Below are positions 52,943-61,725 of a stretch of 64,000 bases of DNA, piece by piece. Position 1 is the stretch's first letter. Every line of letters starts with the position of its first letter. Under the pieces are notes generated by a model. It did not search any database and was not told the origin of the DNA. It saw nothing but the letters and a program-made list of their open reading frames with translations. The translations under genes and the position numbers were made by a program. Origin of the DNA: Candidatus Protochlamydia naegleriophila (GTDB lineage Bacteria; Chlamydiota; Chlamydiia; Chlamydiales; Parachlamydiaceae); the NCBI RefSeq assembly GCF_001499655.1, contig NZ_LN879502.1:1116001-1180000 (forward strand), in the 5' to 3' direction.

Positions 52943-54085
52943 CTAGGATTCTAGTCCTCGGGACAGGTCTTCTATTAAATCAGAAGCTTCTTCTAAGCCG
53001 ACAGAAAAGCGGATGAGCCCATCGCGTAAGCCAAGGCGCTCGCGCTCTTCTTTGGGTATGATGGCGTGTGTCATCGTAACGGGATGGCTGACCAATGACT
53101 CGACCCCGCCTAAACTTTCTGCTAGCGTGAAATAGCGATAGGAAGCGATCATCTTCAAGGTTGCTTCTAATGAAAGGTTGAATTCGGCAGACAACATCCC
53201 ATTAAAGGCTCTCATTTGTTTTTTAGCAAGATGATGAGAGGGGGTAGAGGGAAGTCCGGGGTAATTGACTTGCCTAACTTTAGGATGCTTTTCTAAAAAT
53301 TGGGCGAGAGTAAGTGCGTTCTTCTGATGTTGTTCCATGCGGACAGCGAGGGTCTTGACGCCTCTTGTGATTAGCCAGCAATCAAAAGGGCTTGGATTGA
53401 GGCCGAGGGTTTTTCTTGCAAAATCCAGGCTTTTTTTAAGTTCTCCATTATTTGTCATGATAGCACCCCCCAATACATCTGAGTGACCACCAATGTATTT
53501 TGTTGTGCTGTGCCAAACGATATCGGCTCCCCATCTCAAGGGATTTTGGCAATAAGGAGAGGCAAAGGTATTATCGACAACGCTTAAAACACCATGTTTT
53601 CTTGCAAGTTGAGAGAGTGCTTCGATGTCGAAGAGGTTCATGAGGGGATTAGTCGGCGTTTCAAAAAGCAACCATTTAGGCTTATGTTCGATCAGCGCTT
53701 TTTCAATGTCATCGATAGAGGTTGAAAAAAGATTAATAAATTCGACGCCGAATTTATTTAGAATCTGCGTGAAGAGGCGGTACGTTCCCCCATATACTCC
53801 ATCGATAGCTACAACCTTATCACCACTGACAAGAGTGGATGTTAGGGCCATTAAAGCTCCGATTCCCGATGAAAAGACTGTTGCATAAGTTGCCTCTTCC
53901 AAGGAGGCTAGCGTTTTTTCTAAAATGACAAAATTGGGATTGTTGGCGCGCGTATAGTCAAAGCCCCGGCTTATGCCTGGGGCGTCGAGTTCAAAGGTAG
54001 AGGTCATATAAATAGGTGGCATGACAGATCCAGTGACAGGATCCGGCTCCCACCCCATGTGAATAGCCTTTGTGGCAAATTTCAT
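52943..54085 (-). CDS. Cystathionine gamma-synthase/lyase-type PLP enzyme (MetB/MetC family)
   Basis: 380 residues of the Cys/Met-metabolism PLP family: TKAIHMGWEPDPVTGSVMPP, FDYTRANNPN, SSGIGALMALTSTLVSGDKV, the FETPTNPLMNLFDIEAL strand, VVDNTFASPYCQNPLRWGAD, the PLP-lysine STTKYIGGHSDVLGGA and ESLGGVESLVSHPVTMTHA. Gamma-synthase, gamma-lyase and methionine gamma-lyase activities cannot be told apart from these motifs. It starts 8 nt after the VKOR-fusion stop, so the two genes are likely cotranscribed. A weak hairpin (ATTCAC / GTGAAT, 52789-52808) follows the gene before kbl. Confidence 0.9.
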   Translation of the reverse strand: MKFATKAIHMGWEPDPVTGSVMPPIYMTSTFELDAPGISRGFDYTRANNPNFVILEKTLASLEEATYATVFSSGIGALMALTSTLVSGDKVVAIDGVYGGTYRLFTQILNKFGVEFINLFSTSIDDIEKALIEHKPKWLLFETPTNPLMNLFDIEALSQLARKHGVLSVVDNTFASPYCQNPLRWGADIVWHSTTKYIGGHSDVLGGAIMTNNGELKKSLDFARKTLGLNPSPFDCWLITRGVKTLAVRMEQHQKNALTLAQFLEKHPKVRQVNYPGLPSTPSHHLAKKQMRAFNGMLSAEFNLSLEATLKMIASYRYFTLAESLGGVESLVSHPVTMTHAIIPKEERERLGLRDGLIRFSVGLEEASDLIEDLSRGLES

Positions 54086-54093
54086 GTTTACCT

Positions 54094-55173
54094 TTAAGCT
54101 GCCTTATTCATAGATTCAATCGCTTCGAGAATTTTCTCCTCACTGATTTCATCTCTTCCTTCAAATTTGATCACTTTATTGCTCTTGGTGTTTGTGATGA
54201 TAATCGTAGGAGTCGCATTTAAATTGTATTTCTCAACGATCTTATCGAAAAATTCCATGCCTGTTTTAACGTCCAAGAAAGACAATTCCTTAAATGGAAT
54301 ATTGTAAGGCTTTACTGCTTTCGCGATGTCATTATCTGTCGGGGTCTCAGTCTTGTCGGTCAGTTCTGCCAATGCTTGGCGAGCCTTTAAATATTGAGGC
54401 TTCGAGTTAATCAGAAATGCCAAGTTATAAGGCGTAAAATTGAGACTCTTCTTATGGATTGGATAATCGATAAAGTAAAAGGCTACTTGAGATTGAAGCG
54501 TGGGAAATATCTTTTCTATTTGAGGCTCAACTTTTTTGCAGGAAGGGCAAAACCAGTCTGTAACAAAATAGACTTCGACAGGGCTCGTTTTAGAACCAAA
54601 TGCAAGCCTTCCTTTCATATCTGTCACCGCCGCTTCTGCTTCATTCGATTTACCAACTCCAATAAAAGCCATTAAAAAACCTAAGAGAATGAAAGAAAAA
54701 GATGTTAATCCTTGTTTGATTTTGCTCATGATGTTACCTCGGTTGCCTTGTTGTATATCTGAATAGATTGTTTTAATGTAATCCCAAGATAGGGCGAGTC
54801 CTGCAATTGCAATGGAAACGGCAATACTTAGGCAAACAGGACACCAATGCCCAATTTGGAACTTTTGAATCAAAATAAACATGATTTCTGATCCCAATGC
54901 CATCGCAATTAACCAGCCTGTTATCGTTTTCAACAATGGAGATTGTTTAGAACTAAAATGGATCACCATCGTTGTGATGAAAAAAGCCATTCCAACAGAA
55001 GCAAAAGGAAAACCAAATAAGCGGTAATGTTGATTGGCAGAGCAGTGCTCAACACAAAGTTCCAGCCAAGATAAAATTGATAAAATAAGCCCCGCTATCA
55101 AAGCGAGTCCCACAATCCAGAAACTCCAATTTATCGTTTTTGCTTTATTCATCTTAGAGGGGTTCGTGTTCAT
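54094..55173 (-). CDS. VKOR-thioredoxin (DsbB/DsbA-like) fusion protein
   Basis: 359 residues joining two domains. Residues ~15-135 hold four or five membrane helices with the VKOR cysteines C40-x3-C44 and the CxxC WCPVC (C111, C114). Residues ~155-175 form another membrane helix, and ~195-359 a thioredoxin/DsbA-like domain with the active site FCPSC (C209, C212) and a cis-Pro region NATPTIIIT. Such fusions oxidise cysteines of exported proteins and pass electrons to quinone. The abundant cysteines of OmcA and OmcB are obvious potential clients, but the link is inference. Confidence 0.85.
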   Translation of the reverse strand: MNTNPSKMNKAKTINWSFWIVGLALIAGLILSILSWLELCVEHCSANQHYRLFGFPFASVGMAFFITTMVIHFSSKQSPLLKTITGWLIAMALGSEIMFILIQKFQIGHWCPVCLSIAVSIAIAGLALSWDYIKTIYSDIQQGNRGNIMSKIKQGLTSFSFILLGFLMAFIGVGKSNEAEAAVTDMKGRLAFGSKTSPVEVYFVTDWFCPSCKKVEPQIEKIFPTLQSQVAFYFIDYPIHKKSLNFTPYNLAFLINSKPQYLKARQALAELTDKTETPTDNDIAKAVKPYNIPFKELSFLDVKTGMEFFDKIVEKYNLNATPTIIITNTKSNKVIKFEGRDEISEEKILEAIESMNKAA

Positions 55174-55397
55174 TCGTTCACTTGGTTAAGGTTCTCGTGT
55201 CCATATTCAATACTAGGCTAGCACACTGCTGCCCATTTTCCGCTGTGTGGTCATCTTTCTCACTAAACTATTAAAGTCATCATTGAAAAAGAGAGCGCTA
55301 TTGTCAAGAAATTTCTTTCAGCGCATAAGAGACACTACACAATCGGAAACAACGACTCATATCCCAACATCTTTACTAAAAATTAATTTAGTAAATA
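55174..55397. other. Divergent region VKOR fusion / tandem paralogs
   Basis: Non-coding, AT-rich towards the right. It holds the upstream region of the VKOR-fusion gene; no clear promoter for that gene and no RNA gene were seen. Confidence 0.35.
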
Positions 55398-55426
55398 TTG
55401 ACTATTAAATTAGTTTTGAATATAAT
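55398..55426 (+). promoter_or_regulatory. Near-consensus promoter of the tandem-paralog pair
   Basis: TTGACT (55398-55403), a 17-nt spacer and a perfect TATAAT (55421-55426). The transcript would start near 55433, 34 nt before the ATG at 55467. Confidence 0.75.
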
Positions 55427-55466
55427 TTCGCTTATATTATTTTTTAATAACATAAAAAGAGAGTTT

Positions 55467-56414
55467 ATGACGCCAACTAATAATATACAAAATGCTTCAT
55501 TTCCAATTGCTCCAGATTCTCTTGCCCAGGCTCCGGTCGTGGTTAATCCTCCAATAGCTGGAGCTGGAGAGTCTGAAGAGAGCTCAGTTATCATGAAGAC
55601 TTTGGGTAATTTAACGGTTGGAGCCCTGGGTGGTTATGTTATCTATTGGATGCATAGAGGGATGATTTTCATCGGTTTTATGAAGCCTAATGCTCCTTTT
55701 TCTCCAATTCCGAATGTATTGGCGGGAGTGGCAAGTGCCGCCATTGTAGAGACTGCGAAGTTAACGCATTTCACGGCTTTAAAGATTTTAGGGGATAGAG
55801 AGAGATACGAAAATGAACCGCAAGCTTCTTTCGGTGCTCGGTTACGCAGCCGTGCTTGGAAGCTTGTGTCGAGTGTAGAGTATATTGAACACAAAGTCGA
55901 TTCCCTTTTTTCCCATTTGCTTGGAATTAGAACGCGAAGGCAAGTAGATGAGGAGGGGATTTCTATCATCAACCCAGAGCGTTGGGAAGTATGGCGTCGC
56001 GAATTTTGGCGTGAAGCTGCCGCAACATTGAGCGTTGCGATTCCCAAAGAGCTTGGTATTTCTTTGGTTGAATCCTTTGGCTATAAAGTTCTAGGCGGTC
56101 ATGTATTCATGGTGCTACATGCTATTACATTTTTGACTCATTTGCATATGAGAATAGCTGGCGTTTATCAACTGCAAGCACAAGCACTTGCAAACTTAGA
56201 CTATGATCTGCATAATAATTTAGCAGAAAACTCTTTAACTGTAGACCAAGTCGAAGATGTTGATGGGTTTATTTTAATCAACCCAAGCGAGATAGAGCGC
56301 GATAGAAGTCAAATGGCTGAATGGCCTGAGCAGATTGAGGTGGAAGGCGAAAATGGGTTTATTCTTGTGAATCCAACAGAGCTCGACCGACAAGCAGATT
56401 TAATTGCAGTGTAA
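55467..56414 (+). CDS. Hypothetical membrane-associated protein A of a tandem pair (315 aa)
   Basis: The ATG at 55467 follows AGAGAG at a usable distance and the promoter at 55398-55426. The frame is open earlier, but that part would precede transcription. The N-terminal 45 residues are polar; hydrophobic stretches lie at ~50-66 and ~85-100 and around VMVLHAITFLTHLHMR-like sequence at ~215-235. A motif G-F/I-I-x-I/V-N-P-x-E recurs: GISIINPERWE (164), GFILINPSEIE (267) and GFILVNPTELD (297), the last two 30 residues apart. The next gene is a clear paralog. No known family; possibly an inclusion-membrane protein. Confidence 0.6.
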   Translation: MTPTNNIQNASFPIAPDSLAQAPVVVNPPIAGAGESEESSVIMKTLGNLTVGALGGYVIYWMHRGMIFIGFMKPNAPFSPIPNVLAGVASAAIVETAKLTHFTALKILGDRERYENEPQASFGARLRSRAWKLVSSVEYIEHKVDSLFSHLLGIRTRRQVDEEGISIINPERWEVWRREFWREAAATLSVAIPKELGISLVESFGYKVLGGHVFMVLHAITFLTHLHMRIAGVYQLQAQALANLDYDLHNNLAENSLTVDQVEDVDGFILINPSEIERDRSQMAEWPEQIEVEGENGFILVNPTELDRQADLIAV

Positions 56415-56444
56415 TAAGTTTAGAAAGAGAAACCGAATTTGAGT

Positions 56445-57167
56445 ATGTTTCAAGTATCATTAGATCGATTTATTCCAGCTCCAAGCCATCTATTTACATC
56501 TGTGGGATCGTTTGGTTTAGCCGCAGTTTTCGGAGGTGCTTATGGACTGATTGGACGAGCTGTCTATCCTCAGTCTGGTATCAACCCGATTAATTATGCC
56601 GTTTGGTTTGTGGTCGCTTACCAAGTGAAGCAGCTTTTCCAGCGCGTAGAGTTAGAGGGTGGAAATTTCCTGGGTGCAAGGCATTATTTTGACTATTTAG
56701 AGCGGCAAGATGATAGAGAAATGGCTGTTAGCGATCAACTACGCCTGACGTGCTGGAAAGTCATTGTCGTTAAAGATTATGTGTTAACAAAAATCGATGA
56801 CTGCTTTTCCTATGTTTTTAACATTAGGCCTTATCGCGAAATAACGGCTGAAAATGTACAGGATGCTTCTTTTGTTGAGATGAGCCGTTTCAGGCTTTGG
56901 AACGTATTTAAATCGACAATTTTAGACAATACGAGCTTTTCTTTGGCCCACGGTTTGACTCATAGAATGGGTTTTACTCTTCCCTTGCACACATCGATTC
57001 CTCTTTTTATTCTTGTGCAAAGCATTGCCAAGAATATTTTCTTGATTCCAATGATGTATAAGTATATGAATTTTTGCAATCATTTAGCTGCAGAGATCGA
57101 TGAGGGAGCTGCTTCGACGCCCTCTCAAAGAGCAGAGTGGTTGAAAAGGATTCTTCCCCCGCTTTAA
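56445..57167 (+). CDS. Hypothetical membrane-associated protein B of a tandem pair (240 aa)
   Basis: 240 residues from the ATG at 56445, 30 nt after the preceding stop. The layout follows protein A: a hydrophobic start (VGSFGLAAVFGGAYGLIGRA), the RLTCWKVIVVKDYVLTKIDD block matching A's RSRAWKLVSSVEYIEHKVDS, a CFSYVFNIRPYRE-like segment matching A's LFSHLLGIRTRRQ, and C-terminal hydrophobic helices (IPLFILVQSIAKNIFLIPMM). The C-terminal repeat motifs of A are missing. The pair probably arose by tandem duplication and is cotranscribed. Function unknown. Confidence 0.6.
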   Translation: MFQVSLDRFIPAPSHLFTSVGSFGLAAVFGGAYGLIGRAVYPQSGINPINYAVWFVVAYQVKQLFQRVELEGGNFLGARHYFDYLERQDDREMAVSDQLRLTCWKVIVVKDYVLTKIDDCFSYVFNIRPYREITAENVQDASFVEMSRFRLWNVFKSTILDNTSFSLAHGLTHRMGFTLPLHTSIPLFILVQSIAKNIFLIPMMYKYMNFCNHLAAEIDEGAASTPSQRAEWLKRILPPL

Positions 57168-57299
57168 TTCATGCTAGATCAGTCCGCTCTTCCGAGCCTT
57201 GCCTGAGACTCAAAGGACAAGCAAGTCAGCATGGTTTAGGACTTGCTAATGCGGTACATGTTCAATAATCTATTTCATAGAATATATGCGAAGCTGAAT

Positions 57300-58001
57300 C
57301 TAGCTTGCGCTCGAGAGGTATAGGCGTCCATTGATGAGCTCATACTGCGTCGAGCAAAGTTTAGCAAGCTCTTTATCATGTGTAACGAGGATGAGTGCTT
57401 TTTGCTGATCGGCTACAAAACCTAGCAAAATGTCATGGATGAGGGTGGCTGTTTGCCGATCTAAATTTCCCGAAGGCTCGTCTGCAAAAATAATTTTGGG
57501 GTCATTGCACATGGCTCTTGCTAGTGCGACGCGTTGCTTTTCGCCTCCGGATAAGAGCTTGGTGTTGAAGTGAGCGCGTTCGGCTAATCCAACCTTTGCT
57601 AACAGCTCCATTCCTCTTTGCTCACCAGCGCTGCCTTTTGAAATGTCTTGGCGCGCAATGCGTGCAGGCATGACTACGTTTTCCAATGCCGTGTAATCTT
57701 CGAGCAGATGGAAAGACTGAAAAATAAATCCGATGAATTGGTTGCGAAAGTGTGTGCGATTAGATGAACCAACTTCCTGATTATTAATTTTTAAAGAACC
57801 GTGACAAGGCTGTTCAAGGGTACCCAAAATCTGCAATAAGGTGCTTTTGCCTTCGCCTGATCGCCCAATGATGGCCACTGATTCCCCGGCTGAGACCTTC
57901 AGATTGATACTTTGCAAGATTTTGACTGACACTGGGTGGTGGAAGGTCTTTTGGATATCTTGAGCTTCCAGAATGGGGTGAGTTTGAGCAGATTCGTGCA
58001 T
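57300..58001 (-). CDS. lolD: LolD, lipoprotein-releasing ABC transporter ATPase
   Basis: The ATPase of the Lol system, which extracts lipoproteins from the inner membrane for LolA. The 233 residues contain Walker A GRSGEGKSTLLQILG, the Q-loop region FIFQSFHLLEDYTALENVVMP (in part), the signature LLSGGEKQRVALARAM, Walker B IIFADEPSGNLD and the H-loop LVTHDKELA. The ATG lies directly after the permease stop, with AGGAGG inside the end of that gene, so translation is tightly coupled. Confidence 0.92.
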   Translation of the reverse strand: MHESAQTHPILEAQDIQKTFHHPVSVKILQSINLKVSAGESVAIIGRSGEGKSTLLQILGTLEQPCHGSLKINNQEVGSSNRTHFRNQFIGFIFQSFHLLEDYTALENVVMPARIARQDISKGSAGEQRGMELLAKVGLAERAHFNTKLLSGGEKQRVALARAMCNDPKIIFADEPSGNLDRQTATLIHDILLGFVADQQKALILVTHDKELAKLCSTQYELINGRLYLSSAS

Positions 58002-60146
58002 CTAACCTCCTGAGGATCTCAGTATTTGTGAGGGGCGGAGTAAGCAGGCTTTGACTGCAGGGACAATACCAGCCAATAAAGAAATGGCGCAAGTTGCTCC
58101 AAAAACGAATAATAAGGCTTCGTAGCTTAATTCATGAGGCAAAATTTGCCCATAAAAAGCAGTGTTAAACATGTCATAGCCTTGTAGACGGCTGAGGAAA
58201 GCTATTAATGTTCCCAAGTGCTTCAAAGTCAAAACGGCAGCTAAAATGCCAAGAACGCTTCCAAAGACGCCAATGGCCGCTCCTGCTAGTCCAAAAATCA
58301 GAGCGATGCTTTTGGAAGAGGCTCCCATCGAACGAAGGATGCCTATTTCAACCTTCTTGTCGTTTACGAGAATGATCAGCATGGAAATGATGTTGGAGCA
58401 TGCCACAATGATAATTACAACTGCGATGAGCATGAAAATATTCTTCTGGCTTTGCAGCTCCTGAAGGATTTCCTTTGTAAATTCATATTCTCGATAGGTC
58501 TGTACATCCCAGTAGCGGCTAATTCCTTTTGCTTGAAAAGCTTTAAGGAGTTGAGTTTTTACCTCCTCAGCCTGTTCTAAACGATCGAAGCGGATATTGA
58601 TTCCATTAGTTAAAGCCGCTTTGTCATCTTGCTGGTGTGAAGCTCTGATAATAGATGTTGCTTCAGGGCTGGCTAAAATGAATTTACCGCCAATTGGAAT
58701 AATGCCTGGATCATAAAACCCTGCTACATAGACGGGTAAATGCTGCTCTTGCAGGAGGCTTGCTGTTGCAGCAAAATAACTTAAATGACCGCGATCACCG
58801 GCTAAGACGCCCGCTTCTCTAAAACTCTTTGGTAAAACGATTCCTTCGCCGACATCTGAATCTTTGGGAAGGGTATAGCGGAGTGAGGGAAGGTTTTGGT
58901 GGATCCAAAAAGGAGTCGTCGAAGCATTGTCGGGGTAGGAAAAGCTGAATTGGGCTGAAGCAATTTCTAGGCCTCGAAAGGGAACAACTCCCTTGAGAAT
59001 GTCGCCTTGAAGAGGAAGTTCTACTTCGAATTTAATGTCATCAAGTTTTTTTGCCTGTTCCAGAGAATCAGTGACTAGATGCGCCGAAAATGGAGTTCCG
59101 GCGGCAAATGTGATGGGTATGCGCTTCGATAGGGAGTGAATCGCTTGATCAGGCTGAGTAAAAGTCAGAACGCCTTGATCGAGATTCAATTGTCCTTTTA
59201 AAACACTCAACCCTTGCTCCTCGAGTGCTTTTTTTATGTCTGAGCAGCTAGAGGAGTTGCTTGGAATGACAACGCGCAAAACAGTCTGCTCTTTCAGGAC
59301 GGCACAACCTTCCCATTTTCCGGTAGTGGGGAGTAGTGAGCGCGGAATGGTCCAGCCAAAGGAGCGGGCTTGCAATTGGTTGACAGTGACCTGATCAAAA
59401 AAAGCTTTCAAGCGCTTTTGTACAGTGTCTGCATTGAAAAGCACTTTTTCATCTGCCTGGTCTTCTTTTGTGCTTTCGGCTATGGCGATCAGTTGTAGGT
59501 AGTTATTGAGATCTTTGGCTTCCAGCGGCAGGAGTGTTTGACCGAGATTGGGATTGTCTGATTCGAAATTACCCAGATAAGAGGGGTAGGCAAGATAAGA
59601 TTGAGTCGTTCCTCCGTAGAGATTGTGGGCATGCATGACAGCCATGTCTCTTAAAAGACGGATGCGAATGTGCCCTGCAGTCAGCTCAAAGTCTTGTGCC
59701 TTTAGGCCTGAAATACCTTGAAGTTCGTCGATAGAGGCGTAGGCTAGATGGACAAGGTTTTTCAGCGATCCATCAGGCTGGCGATCGGGTGTAGGCCAGT
59801 GAGAAGGAATCTCTTCATCATAATCTGGATTGTAAGGATCGTCTAAAGCGAATTCTTTTTTTTCGCGAATAGTCTTATGGCTGTAGCCAGAGTTTTCGCT
59901 TAGGCTGTCAACCTGATAGTAATAAGAATTGTAATAGGCGTCGGTAGGGGTAATGCGTACAGGAGCTGTAAGAGCCGTTAATTTGTGAATCCAGTTTTTT
60001 TCTAATCCGTCAGTGACAGAAAAAAAAACGACGATTAACCAAACAACGAGTGTAATCACCAGCACGGAAATAAGGCTGATGATGGAAACAGAGAGCTGTC
60101 GCCGGCGAGGAATTAGGTATTTGCAGGCGACAGAAAGCTCAAACAT
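58002..60146 (-). CDS. LolC/LolE-type ABC transporter permease with enlarged periplasmic domain
   Basis: 714 residues from the ATG at 60146. One membrane helix near residues 20-45 (SIISLISVLVITLVVWLIVV) is followed by a very large periplasmic region (~45-560). Three C-terminal helices form the FtsX fold (FMLIAVVIIIVACSNIISML, KKVEIGILRSMGAS, AAIGVFGSVLGILAAVLTLK, LLAGIVPAVKACLLRPSQIL). Typical LolC/E are about 400 residues, so the periplasmic part is roughly 300 residues larger. A single permease gene suggests a homodimer. The order L33, permease, ATPase matches Chlamydia. Confidence 0.88.
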   Translation of the reverse strand: MFELSVACKYLIPRRRQLSVSIISLISVLVITLVVWLIVVFFSVTDGLEKNWIHKLTALTAPVRITPTDAYYNSYYYQVDSLSENSGYSHKTIREKKEFALDDPYNPDYDEEIPSHWPTPDRQPDGSLKNLVHLAYASIDELQGISGLKAQDFELTAGHIRIRLLRDMAVMHAHNLYGGTTQSYLAYPSYLGNFESDNPNLGQTLLPLEAKDLNNYLQLIAIAESTKEDQADEKVLFNADTVQKRLKAFFDQVTVNQLQARSFGWTIPRSLLPTTGKWEGCAVLKEQTVLRVVIPSNSSSCSDIKKALEEQGLSVLKGQLNLDQGVLTFTQPDQAIHSLSKRIPITFAAGTPFSAHLVTDSLEQAKKLDDIKFEVELPLQGDILKGVVPFRGLEIASAQFSFSYPDNASTTPFWIHQNLPSLRYTLPKDSDVGEGIVLPKSFREAGVLAGDRGHLSYFAATASLLQEQHLPVYVAGFYDPGIIPIGGKFILASPEATSIIRASHQQDDKAALTNGINIRFDRLEQAEEVKTQLLKAFQAKGISRYWDVQTYREYEFTKEILQELQSQKNIFMLIAVVIIIVACSNIISMLIILVNDKKVEIGILRSMGASSKSIALIFGLAGAAIGVFGSVLGILAAVLTLKHLGTLIAFLSRLQGYDMFNTAFYGQILPHELSYEALLFVFGATCAISLLAGIVPAVKACLLRPSQILRSSGG

Positions 60147-60173
60147 ATCCAACACGCAGTAGGGATGAAAAAG

Positions 60174-60329
60174 TTATTTTGTTTCTTTGAATTCAACTCT
60201 TTCACGGATAACTGGATCGTATTTTGTTAATGCCAAACGCCCAGGTGTTGATGTTTTGTTTTTTGTCGTGTAATAATGAAAGTGACTTTTAGAACTTTTC
60301 ATTTTGATTTTTTCACGTTTACTAGCCAT
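60174..60329 (-). CDS. rpmG: Ribosomal protein L33
   Basis: 51 residues translated from the ATG at 60329: it starts [20 protein letters not shown] and continues [20 protein letters not shown] before [11 protein letters not shown]. This is the L33 pattern (a K-x-S/T-x-x-x-x-x-Y-x-T-x-K-N core, then R-L-x-x-x-K-Y-D-P and a closing F-K-E-x-K). The zinc-binding cysteines of the other L33 form are absent. The gene lies 28 nt upstream of the Lol permease, the same neighbours as in Chlamydia. Confidence 0.95.
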   Translation of the reverse strand: MASKREKIKMKSSKSHFHYYTTKNKTSTPGRLALTKYDPVIRERVEFKETK

Positions 60330-60347
60330 TGTTAAGCTCCGTCCAAA

Positions 60348-60364
60348 GGGTTTTCTTAAAACCC
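60348..60364 (-). terminator. Short hairpin between tsaD and rpmG
   Basis: 7-bp stem GGGTTTT / AAAACCC with a 3-nt loop, followed on the minus strand by TTTGG, about 40 nt after the tsaD stop. Confidence 0.5.
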
Positions 60365-60406
60365 ATTATCTTACCCTAACAAATGATTTAAATTCAATGG
60401 TTATTG

Positions 60407-61435
60407 TCAAGGTTTTGAATGAAAAGGAATCCGGACGAGTGGCTCGAGTTCCATTTCATCTCCTTTTCCTTGCAAACGATAGCGGTGATACCCCAAACCA
60501 GCAATCATGGCGGCATTGTCCAGACTGAGTCCAGCAGATGGCCAGCAATAATTAAAGGAGGGGGCGGCTACTTGAAAGAGGTGACGTAAGTGTTGGTTAT
60601 TGGTAACTCCTCCGCCAAATAAAAGCGTTTTAATTCCGTGCCGATTGGCGGCCGAGAGCGTTTTTTTGACGATGTCTTCTAAGGCCGCTTGCTGGAAGGA
60701 AGCGGCGATATCGGTTTTGTCCGCGTCTGTTAAAACGATGTCGCTTCCTTGTCCTTTGGGTCCTCTAATGGTATATAGCACGGCAGTTTTGAGTCCGCTG
60801 AAGGAAAAGTCTAGGGGATGCCCTTTAACCTGGCCAGCCTTGAATGAATGCCGCTGAGGATTGCCCAAACGGGCCAGTTGTTCGATCTGCGGACCGCCCG
60901 GATAAGGCAAATCTAGCATCTTGGCAACTTTATCAAAGGCCTCGCCGACCGCATCATCAACCGTTTGCCCGATGAGTTCGTATTCGCCGATTTGGTTGAT
61001 TAAGACGAGAGCCGTATGCCCTCCCGATAGGACGACGCCAAGACAGGGGAATTCGACGGTTTGGGGATTAGACATTAAAGCTGCATAGAGATGCGCTTCA
61101 ACGTGGTTAACTCCGATAAAGGGTTTTTGCAGTGCAAACGATAAAGCCTTGGCGGTGTTGAGCCCGATCAGCAAAGCGCCGATTAACCCAGGGCCGTGGG
61201 CGACGGCAATTAAGTCGATGTCATCTAACGAGATTTTTGCTTGTTCGCGAGCCTGCTCGATTACAGGAATCATGAGATCGATGTGGCGCCTGCAGGCAAG
61301 TTCTGGAACGACGCCGCCGTACTCGTCGTGCAGGTCGATTTGCGATGCAACAACATTTGCCAAAATATCTTGGCCATCACGCACAATCGCGCAGGCCGTT
61401 TCATCACACGTGCTTTCAATTCCTAAAACGAGCAT
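60407..61435 (-). CDS. tsaD: TsaD, tRNA N6-threonylcarbamoyladenosine transferase subunit
   Basis: TsaD transfers threonylcarbamoyl to A37 of ANN-decoding tRNAs with TsaB and TsaE. The 342 residues contain LGIESTCDETACAIV, GGVVPELACRRHI, AHGPGLIGALLIGLNTAKAL, the metal-binding FIGVNHVEAHLYA, LSGGHTALVLI, VDDAVGEAFDKVAKML, FSFSGLKTAVLYTI-like sequence and FGGGVTNNQHLR. The length is standard. AAGGA sits 4 nt before the ATG. Confidence 0.96.
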   Translation of the reverse strand: MLVLGIESTCDETACAIVRDGQDILANVVASQIDLHDEYGGVVPELACRRHIDLMIPVIEQAREQAKISLDDIDLIAVAHGPGLIGALLIGLNTAKALSFALQKPFIGVNHVEAHLYAALMSNPQTVEFPCLGVVLSGGHTALVLINQIGEYELIGQTVDDAVGEAFDKVAKMLDLPYPGGPQIEQLARLGNPQRHSFKAGQVKGHPLDFSFSGLKTAVLYTIRGPKGQGSDIVLTDADKTDIAASFQQAALEDIVKKTLSAANRHGIKTLLFGGGVTNNQHLRHLFQVAAPSFNYCWPSAGLSLDNAAMIAGLGYHRYRLQGKGDEMELEPLVRIPFHSKP

Positions 61436-61725
61436 AAGATCCTTCCATCAATATGAGAGGAGTGCATAGTTGCGAACCATCCTCTAAGGGTGATGAAAAG
61501 TTTACCAAAAATTGAGTTATAAAGACATTTCCTTTTCAGCCTTTCTTCTTCTCACCCTTTGCCTTTATGCGCGATTTCTCATTTCTTAAAACTTAAACCA
61601 AGCGGCTATGTTGAATAAACTACTTTAAGTCCAGAGTCGAAAAAAGTTCTAAAACGGCTTAGTTAGGCGCACTCAATCTCAACCTAGAGGCTGGTTGCGC
61701 ACCCTAGCCAAAAAGAAGGCTGGTT
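61436..61725. other. Intergenic region tsaD / pgl
   Basis: 290 nt upstream of tsaD and downstream of pgl. A weak inverted repeat (CTAGCC with GGCTGG, about 61705-61725) could terminate pgl. No RNA gene was recognised. Confidence 0.35.
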
